NCBI RefSeq assembly: GCF_900119825.1
Contig: NZ_FPKR01000013.1
Coordinates: forward strand, 63,061 to 127,060
From: Chitinimonas taiwanensis DSM 18899
GTDB taxonomy: Bacteria; Pseudomonadota; Gammaproteobacteria; Burkholderiales; Chitinimonadaceae
DNA: 64,000 nt
Reading direction: 5' to 3'
Shown: positions 11,160 through 19,429 of the stretch, in pieces
Layout: the number at the start of each line of letters is the position of its first letter
Numbering within the stretch: position 1 is the first letter of the stretch
The notes under the pieces: generated by a model
Told to the model about the DNA's origin: nothing
What the model saw: only the letters and a program-made list of their open reading frames with translations
Database searches by the model: none
Position numbers and translations under genes: made by a program

Positions 11160-12373
11160 TCACAACCGTGCTCAAGACCCTGGCCAGCCTGAACCCGCAG
11201 CTGCGCGCCCAGTTCATCACCACCCTGCTGTTCCGCTCCGGCACCATGGCCTTCCCCTTCCTGGCAGCCTATCTGCTTGGGCAGGGGCGCTATGATGCGG
11301 CCGCGATCGGCCTCGTGGTGGCGGCCTTCGGCGCCGGCGCCCTGCTGGCCGATCTGAGTGCCGGCCCGCTCCTGCAGCGGGTGCCGGCGCGCACGGTGAT
11401 GCTGGGCGCGCTGACGCTGAATGCGTCCGTCCTCGTCGTGGCACCGGCCGTCAGCGATATCTGGCTGCTGCTGGCGCTCACCTTCTTCTGGGGCGTGTGT
11501 TACGAGGCCTATACGCCGGCCAACTACATGGCCACCGTTACGCATTCGAGCGAGGCCGAGCGCAAGATCGCCTTCTCCTGCAACCGGCTGGCCATCAATA
11601 TCGGCATGGGCATCGGTCCAGCCCTGGGCGGTCTGCTGTTTGCCTGGACACCGAGCGCGTTGTTCTATCTGAATGCGGCCATGGTGCTGGCGGCGGCGCT
11701 GTTCTATGCACTGGCCACCCGCCATGCCGGCCGAGCGCAGGCCAACAAGCCGGCACCGACCGCAGTGCCAGCGACACCGGCAGGTGCCAGCGCGCCAGCG
11801 GGCGATGGGCGCTTCTGGGCCGTGTTCGGCCTGGCCCTGCCCATCCACCTCGCCTATGCGCTGCCGCCCACCTTGCTCGGCGCCTATGTGATCAACCAGC
11901 TTGGCCTGCCCAGCTGGTGGGCTGGGCTGTTGTTCAGCGCGAATGCCTTTTGCGTGGTGCTGTTCGAGCTGCCGCTCAATGTGGCCATGCAAAAGCTCTC
12001 GCATGCGCGCTCGCTAACCATAGGCTATAGCCTCGCCGCCGCCGGCTTCATGCTGATGGGGGTATCGGCCAATCCCTTCATGCTGCTGGCCGGCACGCTG
12101 CTGTGGACGCTGGGCGAGATGATCGTCTTCCCCAGCCTGCTCTACTACGTGAGCGAGGTGTCGGCGCCGCAGCAGATGGGCCGCAATATGGGGCTCTACT
12201 CGGCCGGGGTGAATATCGGCCTGATGGCGGCACCGCAGCTCGCGCTGGCCCTCGGCCCACACACGGGCGCACAGGCCTGGTGGCTGTCGGGTGCGCTGGT
12301 GGCGGCCGCCCTGCTGCTGATCCTGGCCATACGCCGCCAGCCGCGCCTGTGGCTGGTCGAGCAGCGCGCTTAA
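11156..12373 (+). CDS. MFS efflux transporter of the cassette
   Basis: 405 residues with about 12 hydrophobic segments in two halves joined by an Ala/Pro-rich cytoplasmic loop (about 190-225). The conserved motif A region between TM2 and TM3 is weak (DLSAGPLLQRVPARTV). It begins inside the stop of the ATP-grasp gene (ATGA), so the two are coupled. Coupling an exporter to a peptide ligase is the arrangement seen for bacilysin (BacD/BacE), which suggests product export or self-protection. The substrate is unknown. Confidence 0.85.
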   Translation: MITTVLKTLASLNPQLRAQFITTLLFRSGTMAFPFLAAYLLGQGRYDAAAIGLVVAAFGAGALLADLSAGPLLQRVPARTVMLGALTLNASVLVVAPAVSDIWLLLALTFFWGVCYEAYTPANYMATVTHSSEAERKIAFSCNRLAINIGMGIGPALGGLLFAWTPSALFYLNAAMVLAAALFYALATRHAGRAQANKPAPTAVPATPAGASAPAGDGRFWAVFGLALPIHLAYALPPTLLGAYVINQLGLPSWWAGLLFSANAFCVVLFELPLNVAMQKLSHARSLTIGYSLAAAGFMLMGVSANPFMLLAGTLLWTLGEMIVFPSLLYYVSEVSAPQQMGRNMGLYSAGVNIGLMAAPQLALALGPHTGAQAWWLSGALVAAALLLILAIRRQPRLWLVEQRA

Positions 12374-12397
12374 TCTCTTCCCGAACAAGGACAATAC

Positions 12398-13528
12398 ATG
12401 GAAGCGCCGATCCACCTGAATACGGCAGGCGCGGGCCTGCCCGCCGATGTCGTCAGCCGCAGCATGTGCCACTACCTGCAGCAGGAAGCGCAGCGCGGCG
12501 CCTATGAAACTGAGCTGGCCCACGCCGAGATCCTTGAGCATGGCGTGTACCAGAGCATTGCCCAGCTGATCGGTGCGCAGGCCAGTGATATCGCGCTGTT
12601 CGATTCGGCCACGCGCGCCTGGCATGGCCTGCTGCGCCTGTGCCGCTTTGGGCCTGCCGATCGGGTCTGGGTCACCCCGTATGAGTACGCCGGTAATCTG
12701 ATCGCCCTGATCAACTGGCAGCGCCAGTATGGCTTCCAGCTTGAGGTGATTCCGCTCGATCCGCATGGCGATATCGACCTGGCCTGGATGCGCCGCCATC
12801 TCGATGATGCGGTGGCGCTGATCTCGGTCGTACATGTGCCCTCGGGTTGCGGCACGGTCAGCCCACTGCACGAGATTGCCACGCTGGTTGCCGGACGGCG
12901 TTGCTGGTTCGTGGTCGATGCCTGCCAGTCGGTCGGGCAGATACCCATCGATATCCGCAGCCTGGGCTGCGATGTGCTGACCGCGGCCGGGCGCAAATTC
13001 CTGCGCGGCCCGCGCGGCACCGCTTTCGCCTATCTGTCGCCGCGCTTTCGCGCCGCCGTACCGCCCGATTTCTGTGATCTGCATGTGGCCCAGGTGCAGG
13101 GCCTGCATGGCTACCGGGTTGCGCCGCACAGCGCGCGCATCTACGAGCTGGCCGAGCGCAATATGGCGGCGGTGGTCGGCCTGCATGCGGCCGTGCAGTA
13201 CCACCTGGGGCGCGATACGCGCAATGCCGAGGCGGTGTTCGCCCAGCTGATGCAGGGCCTGGCCAAGGTGCCCGACACCCGCCTGATCGCGCCGGGCACA
13301 CGCCAGCAGGGCATCATCAGCTTCCAGCACCGCAAACGCCCGGCCGGCGAAATCGTCGACCGCCTGCGCGCACGCGGCTTCAATAGCTGGGTGATGACCG
13401 GCCACCACACGCCCATCCTGATGGAGGCCTTGGGGGTGGACACGGCCGTGCGCCTGTCGGTGCATTACTACAACAGCAGCGAGCAGATCGAGCAGCTCCT
13501 GCGCGTGATACCCGAGGTGCTGGCCTAG
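12398..13528 (+). CDS. Class V PLP-dependent aminotransferase/lyase
   Basis: 376 residues, fold type I PLP enzyme of the NifS/isopenicillin-N-epimerase/EgtE group. Asp174 and Gln177 in FVVDACQSVG would hold the pyridine ring and serine side, and Lys200 in TAAGRKFLRGPRG is the Schiff-base lysine. The N-terminal HLNTAGAGLP segment is typical of this subgroup. It may be an aminotransferase, epimerase or C-S lyase; no ergothioneine genes are adjacent. AAGGAC lies before the ATG, 24 bp after the MFS stop, so it is the last gene of the five-gene operon. Confidence 0.8.
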   Translation: MEAPIHLNTAGAGLPADVVSRSMCHYLQQEAQRGAYETELAHAEILEHGVYQSIAQLIGAQASDIALFDSATRAWHGLLRLCRFGPADRVWVTPYEYAGNLIALINWQRQYGFQLEVIPLDPHGDIDLAWMRRHLDDAVALISVVHVPSGCGTVSPLHEIATLVAGRRCWFVVDACQSVGQIPIDIRSLGCDVLTAAGRKFLRGPRGTAFAYLSPRFRAAVPPDFCDLHVAQVQGLHGYRVAPHSARIYELAERNMAAVVGLHAAVQYHLGRDTRNAEAVFAQLMQGLAKVPDTRLIAPGTRQQGIISFQHRKRPAGEIVDRLRARGFNSWVMTGHHTPILMEALGVDTAVRLSVHYYNSSEQIEQLLRVIPEVLA

Positions 13529-13549
13529 GCACTGACGGCCCGCCACACC

Positions 13550-13650
13550 ATGGCCGCGGTGGTGCTGCTCAATAAGGTGGAGAAGGCCCAACCGGACGTA
13601 TTATCGCGATGGACGGCGGGTGTTCTCCAAGACAGGCTGAAAGGTGGCAT
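13550..13650 (+). pseudogene. Relic of a Clp-type AAA+ ATPase gene
   Basis: Bases 13557-13602 match clpB bases 5330-5375 at about 40 of 46 positions. The translated fragment VVLLNKVEKAQPDV mirrors the AAA-2 Walker B segment [14 protein letters not shown], but the catalytic Asp-Glu has become Asn-Lys. Similarity fades after about 100 bp and no complete domain surrounds it. It may be a degraded copy of clpB, clpA or a ClpV-like gene. It lies directly behind the biosynthetic cassette. Confidence 0.6.
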
Positions 13651-13697
13651 GACCACGGCCGGCGCAGAGGCTGCGCCGGCCGCTGTCATGGCAGACA

Positions 13698-14255
13698 TCA
13701 GGGCAGGCTTACCCCCGGCAGGAACTGTTTGCCCAGACCGATGACTGGGCAATTCACGATGATGGGCAGCGCCTCCAGGCGGATATCGCCGGCATCCTCT
13801 GCCGTCAGCACGTCCTGTTCCGATTTCAGCACCCGCACCTGCTTACCGGTCTGCCAGTGGACCATCACCACCTGCCACAGCGGGCTGTAAGCGCGCTGTT
13901 GATTGTCGCCCCCCAAGGGTTGCGGCGCTGATGGCAGCACGCTGCCCTGCTCGCCCGCGGCAAATTTGTAGACCCGATCCAGGGCAGAACGATAGCCGGG
14001 CTGCGACGTCGGGCCTGGCAGCACGTTGGCCAGCCGTGACACCCAGTTCGCGCCGGCCATGCGTGCCATGGCCCGATCTGAAATATCGGTCGTCACATAG
14101 TGCACCGGCTCACCCTGGAACCAGCCGGTTTGCAAAGGCAACACAATGCCTGCCTGCTTGGCGACCGGCGCGTGGCCGGCACAAGCGCCGACCAGCAACA
14201 AGAGCGGCATCGCCGCCACGGTACGCATTGCAAGACCTAACCTTAGCAGCAACAT
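13698..14255 (-). CDS. Putative lipoprotein of unknown function
   Basis: 185 residues. The N-terminus has a hydrophobic stretch ending in the lipobox LLLVGAC|AG near residues 22-28, so export and lipidation are expected. The rest is a small globular domain that I do not recognise. An internal Met at MRTVAAM could also start it. I chose the ATG at 14253-14255 because AAGGGGGG precedes it. It is last in a minus-strand run after the GGDEF, AraC and 47-residue genes. Confidence 0.65.
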   Translation of the reverse strand: MLLLRLGLAMRTVAAMPLLLLVGACAGHAPVAKQAGIVLPLQTGWFQGEPVHYVTTDISDRAMARMAGANWVSRLANVLPGPTSQPGYRSALDRVYKFAAGEQGSVLPSAPQPLGGDNQQRAYSPLWQVVMVHWQTGKQVRVLKSEQDVLTAEDAGDIRLEALPIIVNCPVIGLGKQFLPGVSLP

Positions 14256-14358
14256 GACGCCCCCCTTCTCATGACCAAGGACACCGGATGGCGTCCCTCG
14301 CTTGGTCGTACAGTCTGGCTGACCCTGACAGCTTGAGCGGTGAAATGTCCCGGCAACT

Positions 14359-14502
14359 TCATTTGTCCGCCTGGGCCAGGCGGCGCAGCGATTCAGCCAG
14401 CTTCTCCACCCGCTCGCGGGTTTCCAGCACCAGGCGGCCAATCTGCTCGGCCGAGCTGTGAATGCCGAACAGGCTGAGCAGCATGCTAAGGGGACTGGCC
14501 AT
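14359..14502 (-). CDS. Small protein, 47 residues
   Basis: Begins MASPLSMLLSLFGIHSSAEQ and ends RRLAQADK. The first 14 residues are hydrophobic; the rest is a charged amphipathic helix rich in E, R and L that could form a coiled coil. An excellent ribosome site (GGAGGAAAT) stands 6 bp before the ATG, which is the main reason to believe it. It lies between the AraC gene (71 bp upstream) and the lipoprotein gene. Function unknown; a membrane-associated regulator or adaptor is possible. Confidence 0.6.
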   Translation of the reverse strand: MASPLSMLLSLFGIHSSAEQIGRLVLETRERVEKLAESLRRLAQADK

Positions 14503-14573
14503 GACGATTTCCTCCGGGCAGCTTTTTTATGGGCTTGTTCCGATACCGCAGAAAACGTTATAGGCAAGATTGG

Positions 14574-15587
14574 CTAGGCCAGCTGCGGCCCAAGCAGCGC
14601 CGCCTGCAGCCCGGTCCAGCGGCTGAAGGAGCGGCGGAAATTGCGCGCATCGTGAAAGCCAAAGTGCGCGGCCAGCGCAGCATGGTCATAGCCGTGGAAT
14701 TGCAGCAGGAAGAGCGCCTCATGCGTGCGCACCTGGTCGAGCATGGCCTGAAAATGCGTGCCGTGGCGCGCCAGGTGGCGCTTGAGCGTGGCCGGGCTGG
14801 TGGCAAAGGCTGCCGCGCTGTGTTCAAGGCTGGGCGGCGCATGCAGGCTGGCGCGCAGCTGATCGTAGAGCGCCTGCAAGAGGCTGCGCGGCGTAGCCAG
14901 CGGCTCGAGCTGGCGCAGCGACAAGCTCACGCCAGCCGCCTGGCCACGCGGCCAGGGCCGCTGCAGCCAGTGCGCGTCGACCACCATCGCGTCGAACTGC
15001 GCGCCGAAATGCAGGGCGCTGCCCAGGTGCACCGCATGCTGGGCCAGCTCACGCGGGCGGGTGCGGTTGAAGTAATAGCGCCAGGGCAAGGGCTCGCCGC
15101 CCAGCCAGCGCACCATGCCGGTCAGCGCGGCCATATGCAGCTCGACCAAGGCCGGCAGCAAGGGGCCGGCGCCCACGCTATCGGTCCAGTAGACGATGGC
15201 CAGCTCACCCTCGATGCGCAGGCGCGGCCCCAGCAGCGGGCAGAAGCGCGCCTGCTCGGCCTCCAATATCTGCAGCGCCTGAGCGAGGTCCACCGCCTGG
15301 GCGAGCGCCAGGCTGGCCGCCCCATAGTGGCCAGGCAACCATTGCTGGCCGAGCTGGAAGCTGGCCCCGCGCTCATCGGCCGCGCATAGCAGCTGGCCCA
15401 GCAGCTGCAAGAGCTGGGCCGGGCTCAGTCGCTGGCGCCCATCCAGCAAGCCAGCCTCGCTGAGCCCGCTGCCCTTGAGTAGCCCAGCCAGCGGCAGATC
15501 GCGGCTGCGCGCGAACTCCAGCAGCAGCGCGGGCTGGTGCTGGCTGGCAATCAGCGCGGTATCGGCGCTGTAGCAGTGCGCGAGCAT
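14574..15587 (-). CDS. AraC-family regulator (OruR/GadX-like N-domain)
   Basis: 337 residues. The N-terminal two thirds match the arabinose-binding-like domain common in AraC regulators of proteobacteria (QLLQLLGQLL, GPLLPALVELHMA, YYFNRTRPRELAQH). The C-terminal AraC HTH (about 245-335) ends in the second helix-turn-helix DHAALAAHFGFHDARNFRRSFSRW. Its ATG overlaps the GGDEF gene stop (TGATG), so both are translated from one message. The effector and targets are not visible. Confidence 0.85.
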   Translation of the reverse strand: MLAHCYSADTALIASQHQPALLLEFARSRDLPLAGLLKGSGLSEAGLLDGRQRLSPAQLLQLLGQLLCAADERGASFQLGQQWLPGHYGAASLALAQAVDLAQALQILEAEQARFCPLLGPRLRIEGELAIVYWTDSVGAGPLLPALVELHMAALTGMVRWLGGEPLPWRYYFNRTRPRELAQHAVHLGSALHFGAQFDAMVVDAHWLQRPWPRGQAAGVSLSLRQLEPLATPRSLLQALYDQLRASLHAPPSLEHSAAAFATSPATLKRHLARHGTHFQAMLDQVRTHEALFLLQFHGYDHAALAAHFGFHDARNFRRSFSRWTGLQAALLGPQLA

Positions 15588-16489
15588 CAGGCCGGCTGGG
15601 GATGGTGAAAGTGCATCGGTGCCGGCTCCAGCGCGGCATTCAGCGCGGCCAGCAGCGCATCGGGTGCGCTATCGGCCAGCGCGCACACTACGCGCGCCGA
15701 CAGCGGCAGGCGCGCGCCACCGCGGCGCGGGTAGTAGGCAAGCTGGGCCACGCTGGCACGCAACTGCTCGGCCATGGCCTGCGCCTCGGCCGCGCTGGTT
15801 TCCGGCAGCAGAATCGCATAGCGGTCGGCCGCGTAACGGCAGAGCAGATCGTCATTACGCAGATTGAGCAGCAGCAGATGGCCGAGCGCCTGCAGGAGCC
15901 GGTCGCCCTCGGCCGCGCCCAGCTCGCGGTTGATGGCATGGAAGCGGTCGATATCGAGCAGCACCAGCGCGCAGGGCTGGCCCGGACAGCGCGCCTGCTC
16001 GAGGCGGATCTGCTCGCGCAGATAGCCGGCATCGGCCAGCTGGGTCAGCCGGTCGAAGGCGCGGTGCTCGCGGAACAGGCGCTCGCGCCGGTGCAGCTGC
16101 TCGCTCAGGCTGAACTGCTCCTCGCGCCAGAAATACAGGCCGGCCGTGAGCATCAGCATGCCAAGCGGGCTCAAGGTCGATTCCAGCCAGTTGTCCCACA
16201 GGCTGGCCTCGGGCAGGCGGTAGAACTCGTCCAGGCAGTCGGCCCAGCTGCCTAGCATCAGCCCACCCAGGCCCAGGGCCAGCAACATGGTCACCCGCCC
16301 GCGTGGGCGGCTGCTCAATATCTGCCCCAGCCACACCGCCGCCATCAGCGCGGTACCGCCTTCGCCGGCGATATCCATCCACTGCCAGTGCGCGGCGGGC
16401 TTGGGCAGGCCCTGGGTCTGGAATAGGCATAGCAGGGCCAGGAGGCTGAGGCCGAGCAGACATAGTGGGGTGCGATGTAAATGCAGCAT
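15587..16489 (-). CDS. Membrane GGDEF-domain protein with degenerate active site
   Basis: 300 residues with four hydrophobic segments in the first 125 residues and a C-terminal GGDEF fold. The metal site is partly kept (LLDIDRFHAIN at 177-187), but the signature GG(D/E)EF reads AADRY at 220-224, so cyclic-di-GMP synthesis should be lost. It may bind nucleotide or act as a membrane sensor for the co-translated AraC regulator (inference). It overlaps the AraC start by one base. Confidence 0.8.
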   Translation of the reverse strand: MLHLHRTPLCLLGLSLLALLCLFQTQGLPKPAAHWQWMDIAGEGGTALMAAVWLGQILSSRPRGRVTMLLALGLGGLMLGSWADCLDEFYRLPEASLWDNWLESTLSPLGMLMLTAGLYFWREEQFSLSEQLHRRERLFREHRAFDRLTQLADAGYLREQIRLEQARCPGQPCALVLLDIDRFHAINRELGAAEGDRLLQALGHLLLLNLRNDDLLCRYAADRYAILLPETSAAEAQAMAEQLRASVAQLAYYPRRGGARLPLSARVVCALADSAPDALLAALNAALEPAPMHFHHPQPA

Positions 16490-16874
16490 GGCGGTACAAA
16501 CTTGGTAAGAACAAAGGACGCCAGACTAAGGCGCCAAGATGGCAGGCAGATGGCAAGGTGGCCGGCGCGGCAATTCAGCTCAGCCGCTGCGCAAAGTGCT
16601 GCCTCGGCCCGTACGCACGGCCCGACCAAGCCAGTGCACCAGCGACTGAAAACCTCTTTTAGATCAGTGCGTTGGCATCCATTCCAACCCAATCCCCAGC
16701 GCCCCTGCCGCACTGGCAAAACAGCTCAACCGCCCACCAAAACCACGCCAAGTCACTGATTTTTCGAAACAAGTCCTCAGCACTGTCACGAAACCGCAAA
16801 GCCCACCCCCTAGCTTGCAGCCCCGACGCCACCGCCCTTTGCCGCGGTCGCCACATCAGCTTGAGGGAGCTTTC
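16490..16874. other. Divergent intergenic region, GGDEF gene / TonB receptor
   Basis: 385 bp between divergent genes. No convincing small gene. A local AT-richer patch (about 16755-16790, around TGATTTTTCGAAAC) is the likeliest promoter area for the receptor. I see no clear Fur box. Confidence 0.5.
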
Positions 16875-19376
16875 ATGTCATATCCACGCATCACAGCGGC
16901 ACGCCATGGCCAGCGCTACAGCGTACTGGCCCTGTGCCTGGCCAGCCTGGCGCAAGGCGCGCTGGCCAATGAACACAGCAGCGAGACGATTCTGGTGATC
17001 GGCCAGGCCGCGCGCATCAAGAGCGCACTGGACGCGCAACAGCAGGCCGACAGCATCGTCAGCGTCGTGCACGCCGACGGCATCGGCGCGCTGCCCGACA
17101 CCAATGCGGCCGAAGCGCTGCAGCGCGTGCCCGGGGTATCGGTCGAGCGTGACCAGGGCGAGGGCCGTTATATCCGGGTACGCGGCCTGGGGCCCGATCT
17201 GAACAGCGTGACGGTGAATGGCAGCCTGCTGCCCTCGCCCGAGAGCGAGCGGCGCGCCGTGATGCTGGATGTGATTCCGGCCGGCCTGATCCGCGCGCTG
17301 GAAGTGCACAAGACGCTACTGCCCGAGCAGGATGCGAACTCACTGGGCGGCACCGTCGAGGTGAAGACCCTGTCTGCCTTCGACCAGCCCGGCCAGCTGG
17401 CCACGCTGGAGGTGGAAGCCGGCCGTGACCAGAACACCGGCCAGACCAGCCCCAAGCTGGCGGGCAGCTGGGCCAATCGCTTTGCCGATGGCCGCCTGGG
17501 CCTGGCGGCCGGCCTGAGCTGGGAGAAGCGTAAATTCGGCTCGGACAATGTGGAGACCGGCGGCAAGTGGGAGGAAGAGGACGGCGAAGCAAGGCTGGCC
17601 GAATTCGAGCGGCGCGACTACCTGATCACGCGCGAGCGACTCGGTGCGGCTTTCAATCTCGACTTCAAGCCGCAGGCCGGCAGCCACTTCTTCGCCCGCA
17701 GCCTGCTCAGCCGCTACAGCGATAGCGAGGTGCGCCAGGCGCATCTGATCGAATTTGCCGATGCACAAGCCGAGGGTGTGGCCGGCGATGCCGAAGCCAA
17801 GCGCGAGCTGAAGGACCGCAAGGAAACCCAGCAGCTGCGCTCGCTGGTGCTGGGCACCGGCCAGCAGCTTGGGGTATGGAAGCTGGATGCGCTACTGGGC
17901 CTCGGCTACGCAAGCGAGAAAGAGCCGCAGCATATCGCCGGTGCGAGCTTCAAGGGCGAAGACGATTTCAGCGCGATCGGCTTTCACAATGGCCGCCAGC
18001 CCGCCCTGTTCGGCCCGGCCAGCTTGAACGAGGCCAGCCAGTACAGCCTGGACGAGGTGGAGCTGGCGCAAACGCGCAGCACCGACCGCGAACGCAATCT
18101 GCGCCTGGACCTCGCGCGCAGCTTTAGCCTGGGTGAGGCCGATCTGCGCGTGAAGTTCGGCGCCAAGACCAGCCGGCGCGATAAGCGCAGCGATGCCGAA
18201 GTCTGGCTGTACGAGGACTTGGGCGACGCTGGATTCAGCGATGCACAGCTCAATCTGCGCGCCTTCAGCGCCGGGCGCGTCGATTATGCGCTGGGCGACT
18301 TCGGCCCGGCCCTGTCGGGCAGCGCGATCCGCCAGCTGCTGGGCGGCCTTGCGGCAGCCGACTACCGCGATGAGGAAGAGTCGCGCGTGAACGACTTCGA
18401 GATCCGCGAGGACATTCGCGCCGCCTATCTGCAAGGCACGCTCAGCCAGGGCGCTTCGCGCCTATTGGCCGGCCTGCGCTACGAGGGTACCCGCCTGCGC
18501 GCCAGCGGCACCGGGCTGGAGAACGGCGACTTCGTGGCCAGCCAGCAGCAACACGACTACCACCAGTGGCTGCCCGCCCTGCACCTGCGCCACGATCTGA
18601 GCGAGGCCACCAGCCTGCGCGCCGCCTGGACCCAGGCCGTGGTGCGCCCCACCTTCGGCCAGCTGGCGCCCGGTTTCGTGATCGACGACAACGAGGCGAG
18701 CTTCGGCAACCCCCAACTCAAGCCGCTGCGCGCACGCAATCTGGACCTCGGCATTGAACAACGCCTGGGCCGCGCTGGCAGCGTGTCGGCCTACCTGTTC
18801 CATAAGCGCATCAAGGACTTCATCTACCAGACCGACCTCGCCGGCAGCGGCGAGTGGGCCGATTTCGATGAGGCGATCAGCTTTGCCAACGGCGATGCGG
18901 CGCGCGTGCGCGGCCTGGAACTGAGTTTTACCCAGCATTTCCAGAACGGCTTGCTGCTGGCCAGCAATGCCACCCTGTCGCGCTCCAAGGCGCAGATTAC
19001 TCAGCGCGATGCGGATAGCGGCCAGCTGCGCGCGCGCCAGATCAGCCTGCCCAGCCAGTCCGACCGCACGCTGAATCTGAGCATTGGCTATGAAAAAGGC
19101 CCGCTCAGCCTGCGCCTAGCCGGTAACTACAAATCGGCCTATCTGCTGGAAGTGGGCGATGTGCTAGACGCCAACCAGGACCTGCAGGTGGCTGCGCAGA
19201 CCCAGTACGACTTCTCGGCGCACTGGCAGCTGAGCAAGCGCACCCAGCTGAGCTTCGAAGCGCTGAACCTACGCGACGAGCCCTACTACGTGTATGCGGG
19301 CCGGGCCGAGCGCAATGCGCAGTACGAGCAATATGGACGCAGCTACAAGCTGGGCCTGAAGTTCGCGCTGTATTGA
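16875..19376 (+). CDS. TonB-dependent outer membrane receptor
   Basis: 833 residues. Signal peptide about 1-31 (cut after GALA), then a TonB-box-like ETILV at 37-41, a plug domain (DTNAAEALQRVPGVSVERDQGEGRYIRVRG) and a 22-strand barrel ending in the aromatic YKLGLKFALY. The plug and LGGTVEVKT region resemble the large TonB subfamily linked to carbohydrate and phosphorylated substrates rather than siderophores. GAGGGAG precedes the ATG. It is followed after 53 bp by a beta-propeller phytase; phytase-receptor pairs are known, so it may import phytate breakdown products. Confidence 0.92.
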   Translation: MSYPRITAARHGQRYSVLALCLASLAQGALANEHSSETILVIGQAARIKSALDAQQQADSIVSVVHADGIGALPDTNAAEALQRVPGVSVERDQGEGRYIRVRGLGPDLNSVTVNGSLLPSPESERRAVMLDVIPAGLIRALEVHKTLLPEQDANSLGGTVEVKTLSAFDQPGQLATLEVEAGRDQNTGQTSPKLAGSWANRFADGRLGLAAGLSWEKRKFGSDNVETGGKWEEEDGEARLAEFERRDYLITRERLGAAFNLDFKPQAGSHFFARSLLSRYSDSEVRQAHLIEFADAQAEGVAGDAEAKRELKDRKETQQLRSLVLGTGQQLGVWKLDALLGLGYASEKEPQHIAGASFKGEDDFSAIGFHNGRQPALFGPASLNEASQYSLDEVELAQTRSTDRERNLRLDLARSFSLGEADLRVKFGAKTSRRDKRSDAEVWLYEDLGDAGFSDAQLNLRAFSAGRVDYALGDFGPALSGSAIRQLLGGLAAADYRDEEESRVNDFEIREDIRAAYLQGTLSQGASRLLAGLRYEGTRLRASGTGLENGDFVASQQQHDYHQWLPALHLRHDLSEATSLRAAWTQAVVRPTFGQLAPGFVIDDNEASFGNPQLKPLRARNLDLGIEQRLGRAGSVSAYLFHKRIKDFIYQTDLAGSGEWADFDEAISFANGDAARVRGLELSFTQHFQNGLLLASNATLSRSKAQITQRDADSGQLRARQISLPSQSDRTLNLSIGYEKGPLSLRLAGNYKSAYLLEVGDVLDANQDLQVAAQTQYDFSAHWQLSKRTQLSFEALNLRDEPYYVYAGRAERNAQYEQYGRSYKLGLKFALY

Positions 19377-19429
19377 AAAAACACTGGAGCCAGCCGACGA
19401 ATCGGCTGACCCACCAAGGAAAGCACCGT

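Noticed and set aside
12398-13528. Ergothioneine lyase EgtE
   Set aside because: The PLP enzyme belongs to the same broad group, but no EgtB or EgtD homologue is adjacent and the partners are a ligase and a flavoenzyme.
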